Below, piece by piece: positions 1 through 8,463 of a DNA stretch of 32,907 bases. Position 1 is the stretch's first letter, and each line of letters starts with the position of its first letter. The translations under genes were made by a program, and so were the position numbers. Below the pieces are notes generated by a model, which was given only the letters and a program-made list of their open reading frames with translations, was not told the origin of the DNA and did not search any database. The stretch is from Candidatus Omnitrophota bacterium (GTDB lineage Bacteria > Omnitrophota > Gorgyraeia > JABMSB01): the NCBI GenBank assembly GCA_013202205.1, contig JABMSB010000024.1:1-32907 (forward strand), given 5' to 3'.

Positions 1-2
1 AG

Positions 3-986
3 GCAGAGGGCCGTTTTAAAGAGGCGACCGAGGCATATGAGACCTTAAGCGATCCGCGCAAGCGAACGACATATGACCAGTTTGGTCATACAATGGGAGC
101 CGGCGCGGGGGGCGGCGGTTTCGATGCCAGTTCCTTTAGCGGGTTCGGTGATGTATTCGGGGATTTCTTCGGGGATATATTCGGCGGATCGACCCGCGGA
201 CGGCCGGGACCGGAACACGGGGCCAGCCTTGAGACGACGCTCGAGATAGAGTTCAGAGATGCGGCATTCGGTACCGAGAAGAAGGTGGAGGTACCTCGCT
301 ATGAAAATTGTGGTACATGCAGCGGCAGCGGCGCTAAACCCGGTACGGGGCGCACGACCTGTAATACCTGTGGAGGGAATGGACAAGTAAAGGTATCCAG
401 TGGTTTTTTCCAGATGTACAGGACATGCGAGCGCTGCGGCGGGGAAGGGTCTACGATCAAGTCTCCGTGCCTAAAGTGCAGCGGACGCGGCAGGATTAAG
501 GTGGCGAGAAGTATTACCGTAAAGGTGCCGGCAGGGGTAGAGACGGGGACGAGGCTGCGCATAACCGGAGAGGGTGAAGCCGGATACCGTGGAGGAAACC
601 GGGGAGATTTCTTCGTTCTCATAGTCGTAAAATCTCATACGATCTTTAATAGGCACGGGGATGATGTACTTTGCGAGGTGCCGATTACCTTTCCCCAGGC
701 CGTCCTTGGCTCGGAGATAGACGTGCCAACCCTTGATGGAAACGTCAAGATGAAGGTGCCGCCCGGCACGCAGAGCGGACGTATATTCAGGCTGCGGGGT
801 AAAGGTGTTTCTCATCTGCGCGGGTCCGGCAGGGGCGATGAACACGTCAGGGTGGTTGTAGAGACGCCGACACGCTTAAACAGAGTGCAGAAACGGCTTA
901 TGCAGGAATTTGCTGAAAGCTGCGACGATGACGCGACACCGATGAAGAAGTCATTTATGGATAAGGTCAAGAAAATGTTCCAATAA
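3..986 (+). CDS. dnaJ: Chaperone protein DnaJ, 5' truncated by window edge
   Basis: This is the Hsp40 co-chaperone that delivers unfolded clients to DnaK and stimulates its ATPase in the cytoplasm. The ORF track starts at an internal Met (93), but the frame is open to the window edge. It reads FKEATEAYETLSDPRKRTTYDQFGH there, which is the C-terminal end of a J domain, so the HPD motif and true start lie upstream. A Gly/Phe-rich linker follows (GGGGFDASSFSGFGDVFGDFFGDIFGG). Next come four CxxCxGxG zinc motifs (CGTCSGSG, CNTCGGNG, CERCGGEG, CLKCSGRG) and the C-terminal substrate-binding domains ending in DKVKKMFQ. All four zinc motifs are intact, so this is a type I DnaJ and not a short J protein. 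The FmdB-type gene follows 17 bp later. grpE and dnaK are not visible and may lie upstream. Confidence 0.96.
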   Translation, partial: AEGRFKEATEAYETLSDPRKRTTYDQFGHTMGAGAGGGGFDASSFSGFGDVFGDFFGDIFGGSTRGRPGPEHGASLETTLEIEFRDAAFGTEKKVEVPRYENCGTCSGSGAKPGTGRTTCNTCGGNGQVKVSSGFFQMYRTCERCGGEGSTIKSPCLKCSGRGRIKVARSITVKVPAGVETGTRLRITGEGEAGYRGGNRGDFFVLIVVKSHTIFNRHGDDVLCEVPITFPQAVLGSEIDVPTLDGNVKMKVPPGTQSGRIFRLRGKGVSHLRGSGRGDEHVRVVVETPTRLNRVQKRLMQEFAESCDDDATPMKKSFMDKVKKMFQ

Positions 987-1003
987 ATCATCATGGAGCA
1001 ATC

Positions 1004-1297
1004 ATGCCAACATACGAATATGAGTGTAAAAGCTGCGGCCATAAGTTTGAACGCCTTCAACCGATAAGCGATAAGCCCATAAAGAGCTGCCCATCGTGCA
1101 GTAAGGACGTAAAGCGCCTTATAGGTACAGGCGCAGGGTTTATCTTTAAAGGATCGGGTTTTCACGCGACTGACTATAGGAGTAAAAGCTATAAGAAAGG
1201 CGCTGACAAGGATAAGAAGGCTGCTGATGGAAAAAAGGGCAAGGATTCCCCTTGCTCGGGTTGCGATTCCAAGGATTGCGGGTTAAAGAAAGAATGA
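1004..1297 (+). CDS. FmdB-family zinc-ribbon protein
   Basis: This is a 97-residue small protein of the FmdB/CxxC_CxxC_SSSS putative regulatory family. The N-terminal ribbon MPTYEYECKSCGHKFERLQ...CPSC carries two CxxC pairs, expected to bind one zinc. The middle is the usual GTGAGFIFKGSGFHATDY segment of this family. The C-terminus is a Lys/Asp-rich low-complexity tail ending in an extra cysteine cluster (CSGCDSKDC). A GGAG lies about 7 bases before the ATG. The gene sits directly behind dnaJ and its stop overlaps the VanZ-like start, suggesting one transcript. The precise function of the family is not established. The name comes from a formamidase-linked regulator, and no amidase is encoded here. 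Confidence 0.88.
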   Translation: MPTYEYECKSCGHKFERLQPISDKPIKSCPSCSKDVKRLIGTGAGFIFKGSGFHATDYRSKSYKKGADKDKKAADGKKGKDSPCSGCDSKDCGLKKE

Positions 1298-1674
1298 TGA
1301 ATAGAGAAAAAAAATCCCTATTTTATAAATTCTGGCTTCCACCGATTGCTTATGCAGTGCTCATATTTATATTGTCTTCTATATCCGCATATCCGGTATT
1401 GTTTGAGCTCGATATAATGGATGAGATTGTGCACATATTCGAATATGCGATATTGGGATTGCTTCTGATGAGGGCATTTGCCAACTCAAACCTGACCATC
1501 TCATTCAAAAAACAACTTCTTCTTTCCGTGGTGATAGCGGCATTCTATGGCCTATCGGATGAGTACCATCAGTTCTTTGTCCCCGGGCGCAATGCGAGCG
1601 CCATCGATGCGGCATTCGATTGTCTCGGTTCTCTTGCAGGAAGCGTCTTATACTATAAAAAGTTTTTGGTTTAA
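1294..1674 (+). CDS. VanZ-like membrane protein
   Basis: This is a small integral membrane protein of the VanZ-like family (about 126 residues from the chosen start). Hydrophobic segments are visible near the N-terminus (WLPPIAYAVLIFILSSI), in the middle (YAILGLLLMRAF and LLLSVVIAAFYGL) and at the C-terminus (GSLAGSVLYY). Family motifs are present: MDEIVHIFEYAILG, SDEYHQFFVPGRNASAIDAAFDCLGSLAG. The ORF track starts at 1252 inside fmdB. I prefer the ATG at 1294, which overlaps the upstream TGA (ATGA), because the preceding residues do not resemble the family. The ATG at 1297 is also possible. VanZ of enterococci gives low-level teicoplanin resistance, but most chromosomal homologues have no known role, so no resistance function is claimed. 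Confidence 0.85.
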   Translation: MMNREKKSLFYKFWLPPIAYAVLIFILSSISAYPVLFELDIMDEIVHIFEYAILGLLLMRAFANSNLTISFKKQLLLSVVIAAFYGLSDEYHQFFVPGRNASAIDAAFDCLGSLAGSVLYYKKFLV

Positions 1675-1693
1675 CTTTCAATAAGGATAAGTT

Positions 1694-2947
1694 ATGGTAA
1701 AGATAAAGTCATTCAAAGGTGTCTTGTATAATAAGACCGAGGTAGCTTCCATAGCCGATGTAACAGCCCCACCCTACGATGTCATATCCCCCCAAGAGCA
1801 GCAGGCCCTTTACAATAAGAGTGAAAAAAATATAGTCCGTCTCATACTCGGAAAAGATGATCCATCCGACAACCCAACCTCTGACCGCTACACAAGGGCA
1901 GCAGGTTTTTTTGATAAATGGTTGGCAGATGGGACGCTGAAGGTGGATGAGGAACCGACTATTTATATATATGAACAAGGGTATCCCTACGGCGATAAAG
2001 AGAATAAGCGCATAGGTTTTATCGCGCTGATGAAAGTCGGTGAACGCGACTTAAACAGCGTGATGATGCATGAGAAGACATTCCTCAAGCCAAAAGAGGA
2101 TCGCCTTAATCTGATACGTGCGGTAAAGGCAAACCTAAGCCCTATATTTACACTTTTTGAGGACAAAGATAGCTCTATTACAAATAAGTTGCGCGATTAC
2201 TCAAAAGATATTAAGCCCGACATAAATATTTGCATAGACGATGTGCACCATAGATTATGGCGAATAAAGGAGGCAATCCTGGTTTCTCAGCTCATAGAAT
2301 CTATGAATGGGAGAGATGTCTTTATAGCCGATGGACACCATAGATTTGAGGTTGCCGCGCAGTTTGCAAGTGAAGGCGGTTTTGATCACGTCATGACGTA
2401 CTTCTCAAGTTTAAACGACGAGGCGCTTACCATATTTCCCACGCACAGGATTATAAAGGAGATCGCCCCACTCGACCAGGATAGGTTATTGAATATTCTG
2501 GGCGAAAAATTTACCATAAAAGAGGCCGATACCCTCGAGGGGATGCTTAAAAGTCTTAATGCTGAACGCCGTTATGCCTTCGGCCTTTATTGCGGGGATA
2601 AGAAAATTTATCTCATTACGCTTAAAGACAACACGCAGCCGGCTATAACAGGATTAGAGGACAAGTCGGAACTGTGGAAAAAGCTCGACGTGGTTATTCT
2701 ACATGAATTTATGCTCAAGCGGCTCCTTGGCATCAGACTGATAGAAGGCAATGTGGCATATGTGAAAGATGCCGGTTCTGCTATAGAAGCCGTAGATAGG
2801 AATGATTTCAAGCTGGCCTTCTTCTTAAGGCCTACCCGGATAGAACAGGTTCAGCGCATTGCTATGAATGGCGAGAGGATGCCGCATAAGTCGACCTATT
2901 TCTATCCTAAGCTGCTCACAGGTTTGGTAATAAACAAATTTGACTAA
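1694..2947 (+). CDS. DUF1015 family protein
   Basis: This is a 417-residue cytoplasmic protein matching the DUF1015 family over its full usual length. Characteristic stretches are the N-terminal VTAPPYDVISPQEQQALY, the central MHEKTFLKPKEDRLNLIRAVKANLSPIF (about 125-152), the strongly conserved FIADGHHRFEVA (210-221) and the C-terminal HKSTYFYPKLLTGLVINKF. The GHHR motif suggests a nucleotide- or phosphate-handling site related to ParB/Srx-like folds, but no reaction is established for this family. An AAGGAT precedes the ATG. It lies 17 bp before a corrinoid-binding protein gene. That pairing is an observation and does not prove joint function. Confidence 0.9.
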   Translation: MVKIKSFKGVLYNKTEVASIADVTAPPYDVISPQEQQALYNKSEKNIVRLILGKDDPSDNPTSDRYTRAAGFFDKWLADGTLKVDEEPTIYIYEQGYPYGDKENKRIGFIALMKVGERDLNSVMMHEKTFLKPKEDRLNLIRAVKANLSPIFTLFEDKDSSITNKLRDYSKDIKPDINICIDDVHHRLWRIKEAILVSQLIESMNGRDVFIADGHHRFEVAAQFASEGGFDHVMTYFSSLNDEALTIFPTHRIIKEIAPLDQDRLLNILGEKFTIKEADTLEGMLKSLNAERRYAFGLYCGDKKIYLITLKDNTQPAITGLEDKSELWKKLDVVILHEFMLKRLLGIRLIEGNVAYVKDAGSAIEAVDRNDFKLAFFLRPTRIEQVQRIAMNGERMPHKSTYFYPKLLTGLVINKFD

Positions 2948-2964
2948 CTCAAATAAGGTGCATT

Positions 2965-3606
2965 ATGACGAATATTCTGGATGACATAAGAAAGAATCTC
3001 ATCTCGGGGAATATAAGCAAGGTTAAGGAGTTGACCGAAACGGCTATAAGTGAGAATATATCGGCCGAGGAGGTATTAAATAAAGGGCTTATAGAAGGGA
3101 TGGGCATAGTAGGTGAGGCTTTTAAGAAGTGCGAGATATATATACCGGAAGTCCTTATAGCGGCAAAGGCGATGCATGCAGGGCTTGCCATACTTGAACC
3201 CATTCTGGCTAAGAGCGGGGTGGAGCCTACAGGGAAAGTTGTCATAGGTACCGTAAAGGGAGATCTGCATGACATAGGGAAGAACCTTGTGGCCATGATG
3301 CTCAAGGGCGCGGGATTTCAGATCTTCGACCTTGGCATAGATATTTCGCCTGAGAAGTTTGTTGAGGCGGCGAACGAACGGGGGGCCCAACTGATTGCCA
3401 TATCATCGCTCTTAACGACATCGATGCCCTCTATGCGTACGGCAATAGATATATTGAAAAAGAGCGATACCCGGAATAAGATAAAGACGATAGTAGGCGG
3501 TGCCCCTGTGACACAGGGGTTTGCTGATGAGATAGGTGCGGATGGATACGCGAAGGATGCGGCATCGGCCGTTGACAAGGCAAAGGAGTTGTTGGGAAAG
3601 CTGTAA
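2965..3606 (+). CDS. Corrinoid (vitamin B12)-binding protein, MtaC/MtbC-like
   Basis: This 213-residue protein has the architecture of small corrinoid methyl carriers. A helical B12-binding cap lies at about 1-88 (FKKCEIYIPEVLIAAKAMHAGLAIL), followed by a Rossmann-like B12 domain. The cobalt-ligand signature is GTVKGDLHDIGKN, with D100-x-H102-x-x-G105, where His102 is the expected lower ligand. Further family motifs are SSLLTTSM (147-154) and VGGAPVTQGFADEIGADGY (177-195). Such proteins shuttle methyl groups between a substrate-specific methyltransferase (methanol, methylamines, methoxy compounds) and a second methyltransferase acting on tetrahydrofolate or CoM. No partner methyltransferase or reductive activase is encoded in this window, so the substrate is unknown. 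AAGGTG precedes the ATG. Confidence 0.92.
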   Translation: MTNILDDIRKNLISGNISKVKELTETAISENISAEEVLNKGLIEGMGIVGEAFKKCEIYIPEVLIAAKAMHAGLAILEPILAKSGVEPTGKVVIGTVKGDLHDIGKNLVAMMLKGAGFQIFDLGIDISPEKFVEAANERGAQLIAISSLLTTSMPSMRTAIDILKKSDTRNKIKTIVGGAPVTQGFADEIGADGYAKDAASAVDKAKELLGKL

Positions 3607-3651
3607 GCTTTAAGATGGCGTCAAATACGAAAGGCAAAATAAGGAATATAT

Positions 3652-4494
3652 ATGCCGTTATTTGGGAAGCCTAAGTATACGATAGTCAAGATTGCCAAAA
3701 AGCGCGAGATGCCCGGTGGGCTATGGACTAAGTGTGAGGGTTGTGGCGAGATAATATATAATAAGCAGCTTGAGACGTCACTACGCGTGTGCCCTAAATG
3801 TAATTATCATTTCACGCTGGGCGCGCGGGAGCGCATAGCGCTTCTTCTGGATGAGGGAACTTTTAAGGAGCACGACAAACTTCTTACCTCAATGGATCCC
3901 CTGAAATTTTCCGGGCCTAAGACATACAAGGATAAGATAAAGAAAGATCAGGAGCTGACGGGGCTTATCGAGGCGGTGGTTACCGGCAAAGGTAAGATAG
4001 AGAATCAAGACCTTATTATCGCTGTCACGGATTCCAGGTTTATAATGGGATCGATGGGGTCGGTATTGGGGGAGAAGATCACCAGGGCATTTGAACGCGC
4101 AACCGAGATGGAGCTCCCAATCATAATTATATCCGGCTCAGGAGGCGGCGCACGCATGTATGAAGGCATGTTCTCGTTGATGCAGATGGCCAAGACCTCC
4201 GCCGCGGCCGCGCGCCACCATAAAGCGGGTCACTTATTTGTCTCTGTACTTACAAACCCGACCATGGCAGGTGTTATGGCCAGTTTTGCGTCATTAGGCG
4301 ATATTATAATAGCAGAACCGAAGGCCCTGGTCGGTTTTACGGGTCCGCGCGTTATTGAGCAGACGATACGGCAGAAACTGCCGGATGGATTCCAGAGTTC
4401 TGAATTTTTATTGAAGCACGGATTGATAGATATGATAGTGCACAGGAAAGAGCTTAAAGTATCTTTAAGCGCACTTTTAGATTATTTAACTTAA
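3652..4494 (+). CDS. accD: Acetyl-CoA carboxylase, carboxyltransferase subunit beta
   Basis: AccD is the beta half of the carboxyltransferase that moves CO2 from carboxybiotin to acetyl-CoA, forming malonyl-CoA for fatty-acid synthesis. At 280 residues it is full length. The N-terminal Cys4 zinc ribbon is visible as C28-x2-C31 and C47-x2-C50 (TKCEGCG...CPKCNYHF). The crotonase-like core carries SGSGGGARMYEG (161-172), where the backbone forms an oxyanion hole, then TNPTMAGVMASFASLGD and GFTGPRVIEQTI (228-239). AAGGAA precedes the ATG. The alpha subunit accA and folC, frequent neighbours of accD, are absent, so accA must be elsewhere. The subunit should still form the usual alpha2beta2 complex. 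Confidence 0.96.
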   Translation: MPLFGKPKYTIVKIAKKREMPGGLWTKCEGCGEIIYNKQLETSLRVCPKCNYHFTLGARERIALLLDEGTFKEHDKLLTSMDPLKFSGPKTYKDKIKKDQELTGLIEAVVTGKGKIENQDLIIAVTDSRFIMGSMGSVLGEKITRAFERATEMELPIIIISGSGGGARMYEGMFSLMQMAKTSAAAARHHKAGHLFVSVLTNPTMAGVMASFASLGDIIIAEPKALVGFTGPRVIEQTIRQKLPDGFQSSEFLLKHGLIDMIVHRKELKVSLSALLDYLT

Positions 4495-4516
4495 GTTACG
4501 TAAGGAGATCTCCTCT

Positions 4517-5620
4517 ATGGCGCAGGTAAGCCTTAGGAATGTCAGTAAGATATTTCCACCTGACGTAAAGGCGGTCAACAATGTCAGCCTGGGCGTTGAA
4601 AATAAGGAATTTCTCGTTCTCGTCGGCCCATCGGCATGCGGTAAATCGACAACCCTGCGCATGATTGCAGGACTGGAAGAGGTTACCGAAGGACAGATAT
4701 ATATCGGAGATAAGATGGTCAATGAGATGCCTGCCAAGGATAGGAATATCGCCATGGTATTCCAGAACTACGCGCTATATCCTCATATGTCAGTTTTTGA
4801 AAATATGGCCATTAGTCTAAAATTGCGCCGCTACCCTAAGGAAGAGATACGCAAGCGTGTACTGGAGGCGGCCGATATGCTGGGGATAGGCAAGCTCCTA
4901 AAGCGTATCCCAAAGGAGCTTTCGGGCGGCCAGCGCCAACGCGTCGCTGTGGGCAGGGCGATAGTCCGCAAACCACTCGTCTTCCTCTTTGACGAGCCGC
5001 TCTCAAATCTTGATGCCAAGATGCGCGTCCAGATGAGAACAGAGCTACATAAGCTCCATATCAAACTGCAGTCAACCATGATCTATGTGACCCATGACCA
5101 GGTCGAAGCTATGACGATGGGCGACCGTATAGTGGTGATGAAGGATGGAGATGTTCTGCAGGTAGATGATCCGATTTCACTATATAACCATCCCGCGGAT
5201 AAATTTGTCGGAGGATTTATAGGAAGCCCGCCGATGAATTTTATGGACGGCAGGATAATAAAGAAAGAGAGCCACTTCTATTTTGACGAGGGTAAGTTCA
5301 GGGTCAGGATCGCAGAGGATATGGTGCCCAAGATACTCAATTATGTGGGCAAAGAGGTGACCTTTGGTATAAGGCCGGAAGATATACACGACAAGCTCTA
5401 TGTTTCGGACGCGCCCCCTGATAATGTGCTCACCGTAAACGTTGAGGTGGTCGAACCGATGGGTTCCGAGGTCTATCTCTACTTGACTACCGGGTTAAAT
5501 ACATTCATAGCTAAGGTAGGAGGACACAACAGGCCTCAGGTGAACCAGGACCTCGATATCGTCTTCAACATGTCGAAGGTTCACTTTTTTGACAAGACGA
5601 CGGAAAAGGTTATCGACTAA
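4517..5620 (+). CDS. ABC transporter ATP-binding protein, UgpC/MalK/MsmX type
   Basis: This is a 367-residue nucleotide-binding subunit of a carbohydrate-type (CUT1-like) ABC importer. All catalytic motifs are present: Walker A GPSACGKST (37-45, Ala in place of the common Gly at position 4), Q-loop Gln83, signature LSGGQRQR (135-142), Walker B FLFDEP with Glu160, D-loop SNLD and H-loop His193 (THD). The C-terminal ~130 residues form the TOBE/MOBE-type regulatory domain (FGIRPEDI, VEVVEPMGSEVYLYL). No permease or substrate-binding protein is encoded nearby. It may therefore serve several transporters, as shown for MsmX-like ATPases in other bacteria; this is inference. A strong AAGGAG precedes the ATG, and the stop overlaps the next start (TAATG), implying coupling to the diguanylate cyclase gene. 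Confidence 0.93.
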   Translation: MAQVSLRNVSKIFPPDVKAVNNVSLGVENKEFLVLVGPSACGKSTTLRMIAGLEEVTEGQIYIGDKMVNEMPAKDRNIAMVFQNYALYPHMSVFENMAISLKLRRYPKEEIRKRVLEAADMLGIGKLLKRIPKELSGGQRQRVAVGRAIVRKPLVFLFDEPLSNLDAKMRVQMRTELHKLHIKLQSTMIYVTHDQVEAMTMGDRIVVMKDGDVLQVDDPISLYNHPADKFVGGFIGSPPMNFMDGRIIKKESHFYFDEGKFRVRIAEDMVPKILNYVGKEVTFGIRPEDIHDKLYVSDAPPDNVLTVNVEVVEPMGSEVYLYLTTGLNTFIAKVGGHNRPQVNQDLDIVFNMSKVHFFDKTTEKVID

Positions 5621-7053
5621 TGAACCCTCCCCAGGCAAAAAAGATATTTGGGATTTCTGCTATTCTGCTTCCCGTCCTGATGGCCGCATTTATCGTAAAG
5701 ATCTTCCCCTATGTAACATCTGGTTCAGAGGTCCATAAGGGTTTCCTGGAGATTGCTCTATTGGCATTTAACCTCATCATACTTATGGGGTGGTTTGTCT
5801 TTGGGCGGGGAGGGGGCGCTTTAATATTTGTATTTGCCTGTATAACCGCCCTCGGTGCTGCAGCCAATTTTGGTGGCATAAGATACGTACTGCACCTTCC
5901 TATCTTTCTTGTCAGCGTTATTGTGTCAGAGACCCGTCTCCAGGCCACAGAAAGTTTCCTTGCCAATTTTAACACAGAGCTGGAAAGGTTTGAGGAAGAG
6001 AAGAATATATTCTCAGACGATCTATCCCATAAATCAGCACATATCGATGCTGTAAAGAAGAAAATATCGACTTATTCTAAGCTAAAAGAGGTGACCGAGG
6101 TTTTAAGCAATACCCTTGTGCTCGATGAGATCTGCCAACATCTTATCAATGAGTCTTTTCACCTATTAGGCAAGGCGGAGAGGATATTGCTCTATCTTAT
6201 CGATGAAGGCGAAAGAGAACCCTATCTTAAGATGTCCAGGCAGAAGGTGGTCGGCGAAAGTATCAGATCAAAGAGGGGAGATATATTCGATACATGGGTG
6301 CTTAAACACCGCACACCCCTTATAGTGCAGAATGCCAGTAATGATTTTCGTTTTTCCCCGGACCACATACCCCATGAGCCCTTGCGTGTTAAATCGATCA
6401 TCTCAGCACCTCTTATGGCTGGATCGAAGACGTTGGGGTTGATCAGGATGGATGGCCCATCTGAAGATCTTTTCAGTGCCGATGATTTGAGACTTCTCGA
6501 CATAATCGCTGACCTTGGCACGGTAGCAATAGAGAACGCCCAGCTCTATCTTATAACGAGGGAATTGGCGATAAATGACGGCCTTACCGGGCTATTCGTC
6601 CGCAGGTACTTTATGGAACGGTTGGGCCTTGAGCTTACCAGGTCCTTATCCCGCGAGGAATCGATAAGCCTGCTCATGATAGATATTGACCACTTCAAGA
6701 TTTATAATGATACATATGGCCATACCGCGGGAGATATACTCCTTAAACGGCTTGCCCAGATACTCCGTTCTTTTACAAGGCCCGGAGATATAGCTGCAAG
6801 ATATGGGGGCGAGGAGTTTGTGTTGGTACTCGTAGATATGAATAAGACGGCAGCGCGCAAGGTGGCATCCGATATACGAGATAGGGTTGCGAAAGAAAGC
6901 TTTATCTTGAGGCGAAAACCGACCAATGTAACGATATCGATCGGGATAGCTGCCTCTCCGGCAGATTCGACGATGGAAGAGGACCTTATAAAGGCGGCCG
7001 ATGCCAATCTCTATAAGGCAAAGGAGACGGGGCGAAACAGAATCTGTTATTGA
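5620..7053 (+). CDS. Membrane GAF-GGDEF diguanylate cyclase (copy 1)
   Basis: This 477-residue enzyme is predicted to make cyclic di-GMP from two GTP. Four hydrophobic segments occupy about 10-30, 42-61, 65-83 and 88-104, followed by a short helical linker. A GAF-like sensor spans about 155-305 (KEVTEVLSNTLVLDEICQHL...APLMAGSKTLGLIRMD). The GGDEF domain begins at NDGLTGLFVRRYF and has the active loop YGGEEF (396-400). RPGD at 387-390 sits five residues before GGEEF and matches the RxxD inhibitory I-site, so product feedback is likely. DIDHFK carries the metal-binding Asp. The start codon overlaps the ABC ATPase stop by one base, suggesting translational coupling. It is a paralogue of the next gene. 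The sensed ligand is unknown. Confidence 0.93.
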   Translation: MNPPQAKKIFGISAILLPVLMAAFIVKIFPYVTSGSEVHKGFLEIALLAFNLIILMGWFVFGRGGGALIFVFACITALGAAANFGGIRYVLHLPIFLVSVIVSETRLQATESFLANFNTELERFEEEKNIFSDDLSHKSAHIDAVKKKISTYSKLKEVTEVLSNTLVLDEICQHLINESFHLLGKAERILLYLIDEGEREPYLKMSRQKVVGESIRSKRGDIFDTWVLKHRTPLIVQNASNDFRFSPDHIPHEPLRVKSIISAPLMAGSKTLGLIRMDGPSEDLFSADDLRLLDIIADLGTVAIENAQLYLITRELAINDGLTGLFVRRYFMERLGLELTRSLSREESISLLMIDIDHFKIYNDTYGHTAGDILLKRLAQILRSFTRPGDIAARYGGEEFVLVLVDMNKTAARKVASDIRDRVAKESFILRRKPTNVTISIGIAASPADSTMEEDLIKAADANLYKAKETGRNRICY

Positions 7054-7068
7054 AAGCGATCTTAGAAT

Positions 7069-8439
7069 ATGAACGATCCATATCCTTTTATTTTTAATGC
7101 AGCCTTGCCTCTTGTGATAGCACTTGCCTACTTCTTCAGAAAGCGTCTTGCTTATTCAGCGGCCTTCGTCGCGGTCATACCCACGACATTTTTACTCTTT
7201 AAGCTGGGCGCTCCCGGATCAACCATCGTTCTTGCAGCGGCCCTATTTATAGGCACGCCTTATTTGATATCGCGATTCAATCTCAGCTATAAAAAGAGCA
7301 GGACGGAGCTTGAGGGAAGATTAAAAGATTTAAAGGATGAACACGCGCGATTGCATCATGAAGAAGAGGAGTTGGGCCATTCGGCTAAGGCGGTTGACGG
7401 GAGGATGACGGATATCATCAGCCTCTACGAGATCACCAAAGAGATGTCGGCCGCACTCAACTTCGAACAACTCTTTAAGACATTCAGCGCATTTTTGTGG
7501 GAAAATTTCAGTTTTTCCATTTGCAGGCTTGCGCTGGTCAATAGAGAAGAGATGGATGTTTCCACGGTAGATAAGGTATATAACATAGAGGGGCGCAGCT
7601 CATCAGATTCTATAGATGAGGACTTCCCAAATATTCACTCCGTCGAGCCTGATTCGGACGATAAATTACTCATAAGCTATCTTTCAAGCACAAAGAAGCC
7701 GCTCCTTATCGATTCGAAGAAAAATTTACACGATCCAACAATCTCTTTTATCTCCGAGGGGGCAAAGACATTTATTGCTGCCCCGCTTGTTGTAGGAGAG
7801 AAATTGGTAGCTGCATTAAGCATGAGTAATCTGCCGCCTAATGATTTCGATAAGATAGTTATACAGGCACGTCAGTTTGCGCTTGAGATCAAGAAGATCC
7901 AGCTCTATGAGACGATCCAGCATCTTGCCATAACCGATGGTCTTACAAATCTATTTGTGCGCCGCCACTTCATTGAGAGGTTTGATGAGGAGTTGAGGCG
8001 CTCCAGGCGCCAGAAATTAAGGATGGTCCTCCTGATGCTCGATATAGACCATTTTAAGATCTGCAATGATAGATATGGCCACCTCGTGGGGGATGCGGTT
8101 TTGCGTGAGATATCGAAGATAATAAGGGATAGCGTCAGAGAGATAGATATGGTGGCCAGGTATGGGGGTGAAGAGTTCGCTGTTCTGTTGCCTGATACAA
8201 AGAAAGAAGAGGCTGCCCACGTTGCCGAACGTATCCGGTCCGCCATATCGTTGCACGAGTTTAAGGCTTACGATGAGCTGATCCGGTGTACAATAAGCAT
8301 AGGTGTTGCTTCCTACCCAAGCGATTCTCCTACCATGGAGAGCCTTATAGAAAGTGCAGACCTTGCGCTTTATAAAGCGAAGGCTTTAGGAAGAGACAAG
8401 GTTTGCCTTTTTAAGCGTGATATGAGAGAATCAGAGTAG
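7069..8439 (+). CDS. Membrane GAF-GGDEF diguanylate cyclase (copy 2)
   Basis: This 456-residue predicted diguanylate cyclase lies 15 bp after its paralogue. The N-terminus has two to three hydrophobic segments (about 7-22, 28-45, 51-67), then a charged, probably coiled-coil stretch (75-110). A divergent GAF-like domain follows (about 118-280, with AAPLVVGEKLVAALSM). The GGDEF domain carries ITDGLTNLFVRRHF, DIDHFK and YGGEEF (366-370), with an RxxD I-site REID at 357-360, so catalysis and feedback inhibition should both be intact. The cyclase halves of the two genes are clearly alike and the sensor halves much less so, which fits tandem duplication followed by sensor divergence. The ribosome-binding site is weak, so the start is less certain than the frame. 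Confidence 0.92.
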   Translation: MNDPYPFIFNAALPLVIALAYFFRKRLAYSAAFVAVIPTTFLLFKLGAPGSTIVLAAALFIGTPYLISRFNLSYKKSRTELEGRLKDLKDEHARLHHEEEELGHSAKAVDGRMTDIISLYEITKEMSAALNFEQLFKTFSAFLWENFSFSICRLALVNREEMDVSTVDKVYNIEGRSSSDSIDEDFPNIHSVEPDSDDKLLISYLSSTKKPLLIDSKKNLHDPTISFISEGAKTFIAAPLVVGEKLVAALSMSNLPPNDFDKIVIQARQFALEIKKIQLYETIQHLAITDGLTNLFVRRHFIERFDEELRRSRRQKLRMVLLMLDIDHFKICNDRYGHLVGDAVLREISKIIRDSVREIDMVARYGGEEFAVLLPDTKKEEAAHVAERIRSAISLHEFKAYDELIRCTISIGVASYPSDSPTMESLIESADLALYKAKALGRDKVCLFKRDMRESE

Positions 8440-8463
8440 GACATTTATCTTAGGAGGGATTAC

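Noticed and set aside
4504-4513. Perfect palindrome GGAGATCTCC covering the ABC ATPase ribosome-binding site
   Set aside because: It is only 10 bp with no loop, so it cannot form a useful hairpin. It probably reflects the GGAG site by chance, although binding by a protein cannot be excluded.
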